64,000 nucleotides of DNA from Rapidithrix thailandica (GCF_039710355.1 NZ_JBDKWZ010000006.1:310001-374000); one strand, 5' to 3'. Positions 9,307-17,229 are shown, numbered from the stretch's first letter. Numbers and translations: made by a program. Notes: generated by a model from the sequence alone, not told the origin.

Positions 9307-10239
9307 CTAACTTTCAAAACGGAGCTCCGTGATCAAGCCTTCCGTCTTTAATTCCTCATACACCTTCAATTCCCCTTCTTTCAGCTCCTGTATATTCAGC
9401 AAACCATCTGACTTTTGCCACAAGGATTTTGTCTGTTTCGTAAGGTGGTAAGCAGCTTCCCGATCCTTTTTCAGCAAATAGGTACGGCCATTCTTCTTAT
9501 TGATTTGCAGCACTTGCTGATTGCGCAACAGGTAACCGGGAGAACCCGCTTGCAAGGGGATAACCTGCCGTTCCTCATTATAAAGCAGGAAATTCAGCGG
9601 TGTCGCAAGAGGCACAAGGCGTTCTTCCAGAGGCTCCAGTTCAAACATATTTACAGTCGTACGCATTGTTCCTGCTTCTGCGGGCCTACAACCCACGAGT
9701 TTAACCGGGGTTTTTTCCCTGGAGTGATTAACGATAACAGCATACCTCTCTCTTCCCGACTCACCCACTTTTCTGCACGATACCTTTTCTATAAAAAAGA
9801 AATCATCAGGGGCTGTTTTTGAATGCCTTACGATCCCATCCATATGGAGTTCGGAAATTAATTTATATTTCCCCAAAGGAGCATTTTGAGGTACATCAAA
9901 GGTGAAATAATAGTGCCTACCGGACTGAATATTCTCAAGGATTTCGACCAACTTTTCTCTTTTGAATGCCCCACTCAGGTAATCGGCCAATAACAACAAA
10001 GGGACGTTCTTGTTCAGGTATTTTAATTGAGGAGAAGAGCAGGAAGTCATTGTTTTTTCAACGGGATCCGGCAAGCCCAATACATGCTCTTCAAAAAGCA
10101 TGAATAGTTTTCCATCGGGATCCTGCACTCCTATTCGCACCCATGGCAAGACATGTTGCTCTTTGATTTGGGAAGTATTGAAATTCCAATGTATGACAAC
10201 AGAGCTTCCCTGTACTGCTCGTTTTGGGAATATGCTCAT
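9307..10239 (-). CDS. Unknown protein with beta domains and a PqqD/RRE-like C-terminus
   Basis: A 310-residue cytoplasmic protein (no signal peptide). Residues 1-~230 look beta-rich and Ig-like (VVIHWNFNTSQ, WVRIGVQDPDG, HYYFTFDVPQNAPLGKYKL) and contain a few Cys. Residues ~235-308 follow the PqqD / RiPP recognition element pattern: a short beta hairpin (QQVLQINKKNGRTYLL), then AAYHLTKQTKSLWQKSDG (compare ..LN.T...IW...DG), then a recognition-helix region and a closing ELKVYEELKTEGLI (compare V...L..L...GLI). Its start codon overlaps the stop of the 156-aa gene (ATGA), so the two are co-translated. I infer that it binds the leader of the 35-aa peptide at 10787-10894. I do not recognise the whole protein. 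Confidence 0.6.
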   Translation of the reverse strand: MSIFPKRAVQGSSVVIHWNFNTSQIKEQHVLPWVRIGVQDPDGKLFMLFEEHVLGLPDPVEKTMTSCSSPQLKYLNKNVPLLLLADYLSGAFKREKLVEILENIQSGRHYYFTFDVPQNAPLGKYKLISELHMDGIVRHSKTAPDDFFFIEKVSCRKVGESGRERYAVIVNHSREKTPVKLVGCRPAEAGTMRTTVNMFELEPLEERLVPLATPLNFLLYNEERQVIPLQAGSPGYLLRNQQVLQINKKNGRTYLLKKDREAAYHLTKQTKSLWQKSDGLLNIQELKEGELKVYEELKTEGLITELRFES

Positions 10240-10706
10240 TTTCTCAAGGCTTTAATATTTTCCTTGCTATATTTCTTCGGGTATATCTGAAACCACTTTT
10301 TTACTGTCTTCTCACCCAAATGATCATAGACAATCGAAACGAGCTTTTCCATCTTCCTGAGATACTCTTCCCGGGCCAGTTCAGGTTGTTCCGTTAACAA
10401 ACGAATATGAGACTCCTTTTCCTTTTTTGATGCAGGTAAGTGATGTAAGAATTTGTTATCAAAAAACCGCTTGCAAAATTCATGGTATACAGCTGTAAAC
10501 AATATGAAGTTATGCCACATTTCATCCAGTATCAACAGATCATCCGGAATGAAGACCCCTTCAATCGGACTTATGTACAAAAATTTTTTAGTCTCCTGAA
10601 AAAGGTCAACCGCTTCTTTTTGGTCAATGGCATACATGTCCGTAAATCGCGAGATAACCTCCCCGTTTTGGTATTGTTCAATGGCCTTTAATCTAGCATT
10701 TTGCAT
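10236..10706 (-). CDS. Small WH...HH motif protein, candidate peptide-modifying factor
   Basis: A helical protein of 156 residues. Its centre reads ILDEMWHNFILFTAVYHEFC, followed by FDNKFLHHLP. The pattern D-E-x-W-H-x-F-I-x-F-T-x-x-Y-x-x-F-C...H-H-x-P recalls glycine-rich-domain-like (GRDP / PF07173-type) and related bacterial proteins of unknown function. His, Cys, Asp and Glu residues in this block could bind a metal. It lies 80 bp after the Cys-rich peptide gene and overlaps the RRE-like gene by 4 bp. That context suggests a role in maturation or metal handling of the peptide. The catalytic role is unproven and the family name is uncertain. Confidence 0.55.
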   Translation of the reverse strand: MQNARLKAIEQYQNGEVISRFTDMYAIDQKEAVDLFQETKKFLYISPIEGVFIPDDLLILDEMWHNFILFTAVYHEFCKRFFDNKFLHHLPASKKEKESHIRLLTEQPELAREEYLRKMEKLVSIVYDHLGEKTVKKWFQIYPKKYSKENIKALRK

Positions 10707-10786
10707 CGATACAAGTTATTTAAAATATACATCTTACTCAATAAAGAAGGGATGGACAGCAATATATAACTGCTGCCCAAACAGGT

Positions 10787-10894
10787 TTAAAATGTAGAGC
10801 AGCAATGTGAGCTACCACAACAGTGCGTACTGCTTACACTGGCGGACTTTTCAGCTAGAATTTGAGCGATCAATACTTCTTTCTTCAGATTCAT
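10787..10894 (-). CDS. Cys-rich 35-residue peptide, putative RiPP metallophore precursor
   Basis: A 35-codon gene with ATG at 10894-10892 and TAA at 10789-10787, too short for routine calling. The leader begins MNLKKEVLIAQILAEK, amphipathic and charged like RiPP leaders, then a Ser-rich linker. It ends THCCGSSHCCSTF, with two Cys pairs separated by four residues (CCGSSHCC), each preceded by His. No signal peptide or membrane segment is visible. It is the first gene of the operon that includes an RRE-like protein, a TonB receptor, a DUF4374 lipoprotein and an ABC transporter. Two identical-class dyads lie 60-115 bp upstream. CC...CC with flanking His is a strong thiol/imidazole metal site. I infer a precursor of a peptide chelator (copper or zinc). 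A metallochaperone or a plain metal-buffer peptide is the alternative. Confidence 0.65.
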   Translation of the reverse strand: MNLKKEVLIAQILAEKSASVSSTHCCGSSHCCSTF

Positions 10895-10954
10895 TTTGAT
10901 TGAGATTTAAATGACACCTACTCTGTTTGAAGGTTTTCGGCATACCCTTATTAT

Positions 10955-10969
10955 TGCAATAATGTTGCA
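10955..10969. promoter_or_regulatory. Candidate metalloregulator dyad, peptide-operon proximal
   Basis: TGCAATAATGTTGCA on the plus strand is a 7-1-7 dyad with TGCAA/TTGCA arms. The symmetry extends one base further on each side. It lies about 60 bp upstream of the Cys-rich peptide start codon, where a promoter would be. Confidence 0.65.
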
Positions 10970-10993
10970 TATATAATCAATTACAACCTAAAA

Positions 10994-11008
10994 TGCAATA
11001 TTGTTGCA
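10994..11008. promoter_or_regulatory. Candidate metalloregulator dyad, peptide-operon distal
   Basis: TGCAATATTGTTGCA on the plus strand is the same 7-1-7 motif as at 10955-10969, with centres 39 bp apart (close to four helical turns). The pair could bind two dimers over the promoter of the minus-strand operon. Confidence 0.65.
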
Positions 11009-11582
11009 TTTAACTTTTGTAAAAACGTTCTGGGAATCACTTTTGAACACTGTATTTGTGACATAATTGGCTTAGCAGCAAAGCATTTGAGATGTTGATT
11101 AGACCCATTGTCATCCTACCGGACATTGGCCGGTACCTAGCATTTGGGCCTGATTTCGTGCAGATGCCGGATGCCTTCACATACAACACCTAGGCTACCA
11201 CCACCAGGACCGGCAGCAAGTGTACTTTTTTCGGGGATTTCATCCCCATGTTTTCCAACGTAGCCGGTAGACCGCATATAACTTCGTAGCATTCAGGTCA
11301 GCCCGGTGGTGATTGCTCAAAATCTTTCGACATGATGTTTGAGCTTGTTCAGGTAGATGCTTTCTTTTAACAAACAGAACCTCAACAACCAATTTGTAGT
11401 TTGCACGTTGCTATAGTTCATCTCCGGAAAATATTCCTTAGCTTTGTCCAAAAGCTGGCTCTTTCTTCTTTTTGTGACACAACTCAAAACTAAGCAAGGG
11501 CCAGCTTTTTTTGTGATGTCCAGTAGGCCATGTACTTTTCTATAAAAACAAATTATTGACTATCAATAAGTTGTCCCACACG
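11009..11582. other. Gene-poor stretch between operon promoter and membrane-protein gene
   Basis: No intact gene is visible. On the minus strand short open pieces (for example SNVQTTNWLLRFCLLKES and LNKLKHHVERF) with stops between them look like a decayed coding region, possibly transposase, but I cannot name it. AAAAGCTGGC at 11450-11459 pairs with GCCAGCTTTT at 11500-11509 across a 40-base loop and is followed by a T run. Confidence 0.35.
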
Positions 11583-12386
11583 ATGAAAAATAATGAATTA
11601 CACCCTCTACTTCAGGTATTTCTGGTTTTGCTATTTGTCTCGTTTTTTACAATGTTTTTTGTGGCATTTGGGATAAAATACTTGCCAAGTAATGATTTTA
11701 ATACGTTTCGTACAAAGTATGAAGTAGCACTTCATTTAGTGATGGCCCTTAGTGCTGTCAGTGTCATGCTTTTTATTTATTTTAATTTAAGAAACAGAGC
11801 AAATAAAAACAGGGCCAGGCGATACGAAAACACCCCCCTTTTTCACTGGCATTATGAAACGCTATACTGGCAGAGTTTCAAAGCGAAAGAATTTAAGAAA
11901 AAGGGGTTTTTCTATTTTCTAAAAATCTTATTAATATGGGTGCCTATTGGATCTTTTTTGTTTTTTCTTTACAAAGTAGCGGATCCTATGCTTTCCATTA
12001 TACTGGCACTATTCATTCTGATTTTAACAATACCAATCCTTCCATTTACGCTGGGCACCTTCATTCATGAACTAAAAAATCAATTATTTCAAAACAAATA
12101 TGAAGTAAAAATTTACAAGAATGGGTTAAGCATAAATGAAGCGTATTATCCTTATAATCATTACATAAATAGTAATCACAATCTTCGCTTACTTGAAGTT
12201 GAGAAGCTTAACTTATACGGCACCAGCTGTTTGAAGTTTGTTATAAAGAAGACCTTTTACTCCTCACCCAGTCCTGATGGAGGAGATTTTGGTTCGGTAA
12301 TGAAAAGGACGAGTCATCTCTTTATACCAATTCCCAAAAATCAGGCTATTGACATCAATAATATAAAAGCCTACATGATGCGCTGA
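11583..12386 (+). CDS. Multi-pass membrane protein, unknown function
   Basis: A 267-residue protein if it starts at MKNNELHPLLQ; an in-frame ATG 27 bp earlier (11556) is possible but adds only polar residues. Two hydrophobic helices lie near the N-terminus (QVFLVLLFVSFFTMFFVAFG and LHLVMALSAVSVMLFIYF). A charged KNRARRYEN loop follows, then two helices near the middle (FLKILLIWVPIGSFLFFLY and SIILALFILILTIPILPF). A soluble C-terminal domain of about 110 residues looks like a PH-type or beta domain. It stands alone on the plus strand between divergent or convergent neighbours. I do not recognise the family. Confidence 0.65.
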   Translation: MKNNELHPLLQVFLVLLFVSFFTMFFVAFGIKYLPSNDFNTFRTKYEVALHLVMALSAVSVMLFIYFNLRNRANKNRARRYENTPLFHWHYETLYWQSFKAKEFKKKGFFYFLKILLIWVPIGSFLFFLYKVADPMLSIILALFILILTIPILPFTLGTFIHELKNQLFQNKYEVKIYKNGLSINEAYYPYNHYINSNHNLRLLEVEKLNLYGTSCLKFVIKKTFYSSPSPDGGDFGSVMKRTSHLFIPIPKNQAIDINNIKAYMMR

Positions 12387-12389
12387 ACT

Positions 12390-12625
12390 TGTTGCCTTTT
12401 GGGCGGGCTGATACCTTGGCAGGCTAAAAGGGCCTGGATACTTTCTTTTAATACAAAATCCACCTTCACCTCCTCTCCCGGTCGTAATGTCAATTTTTGC
12501 GTTTGTGGCAGTAAGCCTATAAACCGTGCGGTTAACACATACTCTCCGGCAGGGAGGTTTTCAAAAAAACATTCAACCTCTGCTACTACGGCAGATGCTG
12601 CCCCGACAGCAATTGACTGCCACTA
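12390..12625 (-). pseudogene. TonB-dependent receptor N-terminal fragment
   Basis: The minus strand stays open and reads FFENLPAGEYVLTARFIGL, LPQTQKLTLRPGEEVKVDF and VLKESIQ. This is the second half of a carboxypeptidase-regulatory-like domain, as found at the N-terminus of TonB receptors (compare the intact receptor at 6837-9182). No plug or barrel follows and no start precedes it. It lies directly 3' of a PchR-like AraC regulator, so a siderophore receptor probably once stood here and was deleted. Confidence 0.65.
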
Positions 12626-13606
12626 ACGCTTTCGTATTTCTATAGGAGCGATTCCGTATTTTCTCTTAAAGGCCACACTGAAATGTTGCTGATGGCTGTA
12701 ACCGATCATTGCGGCTATTTCGCAAACAGGCCGGTCGGTGTCCAGTAAAAACTGCCTGGCCAGGGCTAGCCGGTGGTCGGAGAGGTAACCGAAAATCGTT
12801 TTACCGAATGCTTCCTTAAAGCCCTTCTTGAGTTTAAATTCGTTCAAACCCACCAATCTGGATAGTTCGTAAATAGTCGGAGGAGTGTCCAGTCTTCTTT
12901 CCAGCAGCTCCCTGGCATACAGTAATTTTTGTTTGTCTCCACTGTGTAACTGCACAGCTCCCCCGGAATCCTTTTGTTCAAAGGCTTCTAATTGATAAGC
13001 AAAAAGCTCCAAAACTTTCGATTCGATTAATATCCGTTTGAGGGGCATCTGATAGGGAGCCTGCATAATCTGGTCAATGGTGTTTCTGATCAAGGGATTC
13101 AGTCTACTTTTTTGCGCTACCCGCAAAGGAATTTGCTTGGCGATGGCTTCCAAAAAACGGTCGATGACCCTGTTTTGGCTATTGACAAAGCGTTGAAAAT
13201 AGTCCAGGGTAAAACCGATGCCGAAGGTTTCATGCTGCATATTCTTCTCAAATTGAAAGCTCCCGGTTGGCTCATTCATATACAATAAACTGAGGTCTCC
13301 TTCTTCCTGGCAAATCGTTTCCTTAAAACCCTGTACAACCCCATCGACACGTCCTTTCAAATGAAAACTCAATTCCAGCACAGGCTCGTTCAAGCCTCCT
13401 TGTACAGACATAAGCTCATTGAAAAAATATTCACTTTTGAGTAGCAACATACCGTTCAGATGAAGCTCTCTGGCCTTGATTTTTGCTCCTTTAAACTCAC
13501 CGTGGAGGATATTTTCCGTCAAGCCCTCTGCCGCGTTAAAGTTCGGAGGATATTCCTTTTCAAAAATCATTTCCTGTATATCATCAATGGTTATGCTTGC
13601 TTTCAT
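12623..13606 (-). CDS. AraC family regulator, PchR-like
   Basis: A protein of about 327 residues, starting at MKASITIDDIQEMIF; ATGs at 13621 and 13651 in the same frame are alternatives with poorer family fit. The N-terminal ~220 residues form a ligand-sensing domain with the GRVDGVVQGF, GDLSLLYMNEPTG and GIGFTLDYF pattern typical of the siderophore-responsive PchR group. The C-terminal ~100 residues are a double helix-turn-helix AraC domain (IYELSRLVGLNEFKLKKGF; VCEIAAMIGYSHQQHFSVAF; KRKYGIAPIEIRKR). PchR-type activators sense ferric siderophores and switch on the adjacent receptor. Here the receptor is only a stump (12390-12625), and a MATE exporter is divergently encoded upstream. Confidence 0.85.
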   Translation of the reverse strand: MKASITIDDIQEMIFEKEYPPNFNAAEGLTENILHGEFKGAKIKARELHLNGMLLLKSEYFFNELMSVQGGLNEPVLELSFHLKGRVDGVVQGFKETICQEEGDLSLLYMNEPTGSFQFEKNMQHETFGIGFTLDYFQRFVNSQNRVIDRFLEAIAKQIPLRVAQKSRLNPLIRNTIDQIMQAPYQMPLKRILIESKVLELFAYQLEAFEQKDSGGAVQLHSGDKQKLLYARELLERRLDTPPTIYELSRLVGLNEFKLKKGFKEAFGKTIFGYLSDHRLALARQFLLDTDRPVCEIAAMIGYSHQQHFSVAFKRKYGIAPIEIRKR

Positions 13607-13651
13607 CCTTTTGAAATACATTTCTGTGGGACGTAGCTTTGCTCCGGACAA

Positions 13652-14106
13652 GCCTCAAAATTACTTCGCCTCTTGCCCACTTGTTCACAGGAAAGCCACG
13701 TCCCGAATTCGTAAATAAAAACTCCCGATCTCGTACACACCCCTCTACTATCAGTATAGATATTTACGCCAATATAACAGTATTTATATTCAGTCTAAAT
13801 AAGCAAGTCAAAAAAAATACTCCATGCAGATGAAAAGTTTAACGGTATTCCTATTACTGTTCCTCCGGAGGACCTTTGAAATTACGGCAAGAAACGTAGG
13901 TGACGCTGACTTCTACTAAATAGCTGGATGGGAGAAGTTGCCGCCGGACAGGAAAAAGCCATCTTCAATCAATTTTATCAGAGGCTTACAGCCGGCCTGT
14001 CTCCCGATGTGTGTGCCTCTGTCAAAGAAACCTTTGAAGAGGTCGCTCCATAAGTTTTTAGGACTAAAAATAAGTCGTCTTTTTTACAACTTCTCTGAAA
14101 ATAAAT
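13652..14106. other. Intergenic region with a small coding relic
   Basis: This is the divergent promoter region of the AraC and MATE genes. On the plus strand at about 13922-14053 an open piece reads WMGEVAAGQEKAIFNQFYQ, then LTAGLSPDVCASVKETFEE and a stop. It resembles the C-terminus of a lost gene that I cannot identify. Poly-A and AT-rich segments lie at 13740-13825. Confidence 0.4.
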
Positions 14107-15480
14107 ATGGATCTAAAAGAAAAACAAAAGCATTTGATGCTCTATGGTGCACTGCCTGAAGTGATGTGGAAATTATCGCTCCCGGCCATTATCGCAATGG
14201 TCTTGTTTGGACTGAATGCTTTCCTGGACGCGGTATTTGTCGGGCAACTGATCGACAAAACCGCTCTGGCCGGGGTTTCCATTGCCTACCCTTTGTCACA
14301 AATCACCTTTGGGTTAGGCTCATTGGTGGGTGTCGGAGCAGGGACAGTCCTCAGTATTGCATTGGGAGCCAACGATACTGAAGTCCAGAAACGTCTGTTG
14401 GGAAACATGCTTTGGCTCAGCCTATGGATCACTGTGCTGTTTGCCGTACCCACATCTATTTTTGCCGAGGAACTAGTGGCTTTTATGGGCGGAGAAGGCC
14501 AGGTGTTGGCTTTAGGTACGGCCTATTTCAAAACCACCTTGATCGGGGCCTTTTTCTGGATTCACGGTCTGGCCCTGAACATGCTGATCCGGGGAGAGGG
14601 AAAAATCAAAGAAGCAGCGCTCATGATGGCCCTCGGCCTTCTGATCAACATCATTTTGAACCCGGTTTTCATCCTCTTTTTTGACATGGGGGTCAGAGGT
14701 GCGGCTTGGGCCACCAATGTAGCCATGCTGATCTATACCCTTATCGGTTACTGGTACTTTATTACAGATAAAGCTTCTTTTGTTGTGAATGTCAGCTACC
14801 TGGGATGGGACAAAAAGCTCCTTAAATCTATCTGCTCAACGGGGATGCCTTCGCTGATTATGTCGGTGATGAGCGTGATCCAGGCCATTGTCGTATTTAA
14901 TGTAGTTGCCGGCCTGGGCAATGAACCGGACATTGCCTTTTACGGGGCGGCCAACCGGATCTTACTGTTTATGATGACTCCGTTGTTCGGCCTGATGCGC
15001 GCATTGCAACCGGTAGCCGGTATTAACTACGGGGCCAAACAATACGACCGGGTTATTCAGGCTTACTCCCTTTTTACCAAAACCGGTTTTTGGGTCATCC
15101 TGCCCTTCTGGTTATTGATGACGCTCTTCCCGCAACTTACCTTGAGCACCATGTTACCCGGCTTTGCTTTTGGGGAGGGGGAGCTACTCAACTTCCGGGT
15201 GTACATTTTTGTACTTCCTTTTTTGCCCGTAATTTTTATGGCCCTCGTGCTATTACCCTCTATCGAGAACGGACGCATGGCCAGCCTTTTGGTACTGGCC
15301 CGGCAAGTTGTATTTTATATTCCCGTTATGCTCCTCCTACCGAAGCTGACGGGTCTGTCGGGGGTTTACTGGGGCTCTACCGGGATCGATATTGTGATCA
15401 TTGCCTGCACCTACCTGATGGTTGTTACGGCTTTTTCAAAAATCAGAAAACTGCAAGATCAAGCCGTACTCAACGGTTAA
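14107..15480 (+). CDS. MATE family efflux transporter
   Basis: A 457-residue inner-membrane transporter with twelve predicted helices in two halves. The first half has LPAIIAMVLFGLNAFLDAVF, GVSIAYPLSQITFGLGSLVG and the MATE-typical GAGTVLSIALGA. The second half repeats the plan (TGMPSLIMSVMSVIQAIVVF, GAANRILLFMMTPLFGLMRA, LQPVAGINYGAKQYDR). MATE proteins extrude drugs, metabolites or siderophores by H+ or Na+ antiport. It is divergent from a PchR-like regulator beside a TonB-receptor relic, which suggests an original siderophore-export role (inference). Confidence 0.9.
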   Translation: MDLKEKQKHLMLYGALPEVMWKLSLPAIIAMVLFGLNAFLDAVFVGQLIDKTALAGVSIAYPLSQITFGLGSLVGVGAGTVLSIALGANDTEVQKRLLGNMLWLSLWITVLFAVPTSIFAEELVAFMGGEGQVLALGTAYFKTTLIGAFFWIHGLALNMLIRGEGKIKEAALMMALGLLINIILNPVFILFFDMGVRGAAWATNVAMLIYTLIGYWYFITDKASFVVNVSYLGWDKKLLKSICSTGMPSLIMSVMSVIQAIVVFNVVAGLGNEPDIAFYGAANRILLFMMTPLFGLMRALQPVAGINYGAKQYDRVIQAYSLFTKTGFWVILPFWLLMTLFPQLTLSTMLPGFAFGEGELLNFRVYIFVLPFLPVIFMALVLLPSIENGRMASLLVLARQVVFYIPVMLLLPKLTGLSGVYWGSTGIDIVIIACTYLMVVTAFSKIRKLQDQAVLNG

Positions 15481-15551
15481 TTAAGCAATCGTATGAAAAG
15501 GGAAAAACCTCCAGCACAAATTTCATCAATGATAGATCCGGCTACCACCCT

Positions 15552-15706
15552 AAGAGCATGTTTAAAATTCGTTGCGGGGCCGTCCCACGGGAGATACTCC
15601 TTCGAGAGGCCACCCCTATTGCTCAGTTTAGGGTTCTCAAAATGCTGCGCTAAAGTTCCTGAAATGGGAATGTTTGACCCAAAAGATGAAATTTAAACAT
15701 GCTCTT
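15552..15706. repeat. Repeat C, copy 1 (MITE-like, 155 bp)
   Basis: Perfect 15-bp terminal inverted repeats AAGAGCATGTTTAAA / TTTAAACATGCTCTT. The interior has ATTCGTTGCGGGGCCGTCCC and AAGTTCCTGAAATGGGAATG. Related copies are at 20129-20313, 48655-48786 (inverted, degenerate) and 56566-56672 (partial). Confidence 0.75.
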
Positions 15707-15745
15707 CATTCTATTTTTCTGAAAAACACCGTCTTCGGAAACGAT

Positions 15746-15777
15746 AAAAAAAGACATTCCATGTGAATGTCTTTTTT
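15746..15777. terminator. Bidirectional intrinsic terminator
   Basis: GACATTC and GAATGTC pair around the loop CATGT, flanked by A7 and T6. It lies between the MATE gene (plus) and the NIPSNAP gene (minus), so it can serve both convergent transcripts. Confidence 0.85.
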
Positions 15778-15913
15778 ATAAAGCGCGAATGCAGGCTTTC
15801 TTACGAAGGGTAGGATACGTTAACAAACGTCCGTTTATTAATACATGAATTTACTTTCGTAATAAGAGCGTGTTCTAAGTTCCCTAACAGGAAGGACAGC
15901 CCAACGAACGTTT

Positions 15914-16246
15914 TTACTCAATTTTTGCCTTATCGTTAATTCCCTTAAAAACAGGCTGCATAAATGATCGCTCATAGCTGATAATACAGCCCGAGTCTAT
16001 GGCATATTGCAATGCTTCCTGACATTTTTTACAATCAGGAATTTTATTCCGGTACGCTTCATATGCGGCTAATGTCGGAAATGAAAATGATGCATATCCA
16101 ATATTGCTTGGACCTTCGTAAGGTTTTAGATACCCGTGATGAATCCCTCCCATTTCGTTCACCAGGTCAATCCAAAGCTTGCCATAATGCTCAAATTCCT
16201 TAACTTTTAATGGGTCAATGGTGTATTTTAAAAAACAAGTAACCAT
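15914..16246 (-). CDS. NIPSNAP family protein
   Basis: A 110-residue single-domain protein of the NIPSNAP / dimeric alpha-beta barrel fold: TCFLKYTIDPLKVKEFEHYG, then GGIHHGYLKPYEGPSNIGY and FPTLAAYEAYRNKIPDCKKC. The family size is about 100 residues, so it looks complete. These proteins form ferredoxin-like dimers. The bacterial function is mostly unknown and often linked to small-molecule degradation or oxidation. It is monocistronic, in a region with terminators on the 3' side. Confidence 0.8.
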   Translation of the reverse strand: MVTCFLKYTIDPLKVKEFEHYGKLWIDLVNEMGGIHHGYLKPYEGPSNIGYASFSFPTLAAYEAYRNKIPDCKKCQEALQYAIDSGCIISYERSFMQPVFKGINDKAKIE

Positions 16247-16335
16247 AACTGATCTAACGTTTAACTCTTTATTTCACTTCACTGTAAACCTGAAAGGCAT
16301 CTCTGCTATTCTCCTTCGTAAACCCCTTATCATAC

Positions 16336-17229
16336 TTATCTATCGATCGCCTCTGAAGTAAGCAAAGATTTTCTTCTTACGGCATTTTCCAATACATAAC
16401 GCATCCGTTCTATTTGCCCTTTTGTAAACATGTTCAGACACTTATCCGCTGTTAAGTTCATATAGTTATTCACCGGTGCCGGCTGGCCGTCACAAGCGAG
16501 CGGGGTACCACCATTACAATCTATAGCATTGCTTACGGGCGGTGTATCTTCCACAAAATCATCAAATTCCAAACAAGGCTTTCCTTCATGAACCTTTCCC
16601 CAAACATGAAGCAAGCCAAGAAAATGTCCCATTTCATGGGTCAGGGTTTTACCCAGGTTGAGCGGCCCCTCCACATCCGATTTACCAAAATGATGCACGT
16701 TGATCATCACAGCGTCACCTATCGTTCCCAATTCATCTTCAAGCCCTGGCAAATCAGTTGTAGGCAATGAGGCTCTTCCGGCAAGCGTATTCGGAGGGAG
16801 GCCACCGTATACCCAAATATTAAGATATTTCTCCGGGTTCCAATAGGCAATCGTTGGAAGCTTATCAAAAAGATCGGTTTCATTCTCCGCATCAAAATAG
16901 TTCACGCGATGGATTCCGTTGGTGGGATTTCCCTCCGGATCTATTTCTGCCAGTTTAAATTGAATAAAAGCATCATCGCTAAGAGGAGAGTTATTTTCAC
17001 CCAATGTGCCCGGTACTCTTCTGAAATCATCGTTTAAGGATTTGATTTGCTCCCTAACCCGTTCCTCCGGCAAGTTTGCACCTTCCCCGACATCTTCGCC
17101 CGAATGGATAATATGCACCACTACCGGGAGGGTGTATAAGGCAACGGGAGTCTCAACCGGAGGCGTATCGTTTTCCTCACAAGAAAATAACAATCCGGAT
17201 ATTATAATAAGTAAAATTATGGTTTTCAT
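16336..17229 (-). CDS. Secreted zinc metalloprotease, M43 family lipoprotein
   Basis: A 297-residue lipoprotein. The signal sequence ends LLFSCEEND (lipid-anchored Cys near residue 17). The catalytic zinc motif HEMGHFLGLLHVWG lies at about residue 200, followed by the conserved Cys-rich loop (CLEFDDFVEDTPP...C...PLACDG) and the Met-turn region NYMNLTADKC. This is the pappalysin-like M43B pattern. The usual T9SS sorting domain is absent. It is anchored by lipid and probably degrades peptides or proteins outside the inner membrane. Confidence 0.9.
   Translation of the reverse strand: MKTIILLIIISGLLFSCEENDTPPVETPVALYTLPVVVHIIHSGEDVGEGANLPEERVREQIKSLNDDFRRVPGTLGENNSPLSDDAFIQFKLAEIDPEGNPTNGIHRVNYFDAENETDLFDKLPTIAYWNPEKYLNIWVYGGLPPNTLAGRASLPTTDLPGLEDELGTIGDAVMINVHHFGKSDVEGPLNLGKTLTHEMGHFLGLLHVWGKVHEGKPCLEFDDFVEDTPPVSNAIDCNGGTPLACDGQPAPVNNYMNLTADKCLNMFTKGQIERMRYVLENAVRRKSLLTSEAIDR

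Noticed and set aside
10787..10894. Identification of the Cys-rich peptide as methanobactin
   Set aside because: Methanobactin loci need MbnB (DUF692) and MbnC, which are absent, and the core CCGSSHCC does not match the known Cys spacing.
13834..14106. Short open piece upstream of the MATE gene as a real gene
   Set aside because: No start codon in the right place and an in-frame stop just before it; it looks like the remnant C-terminus of a lost gene.
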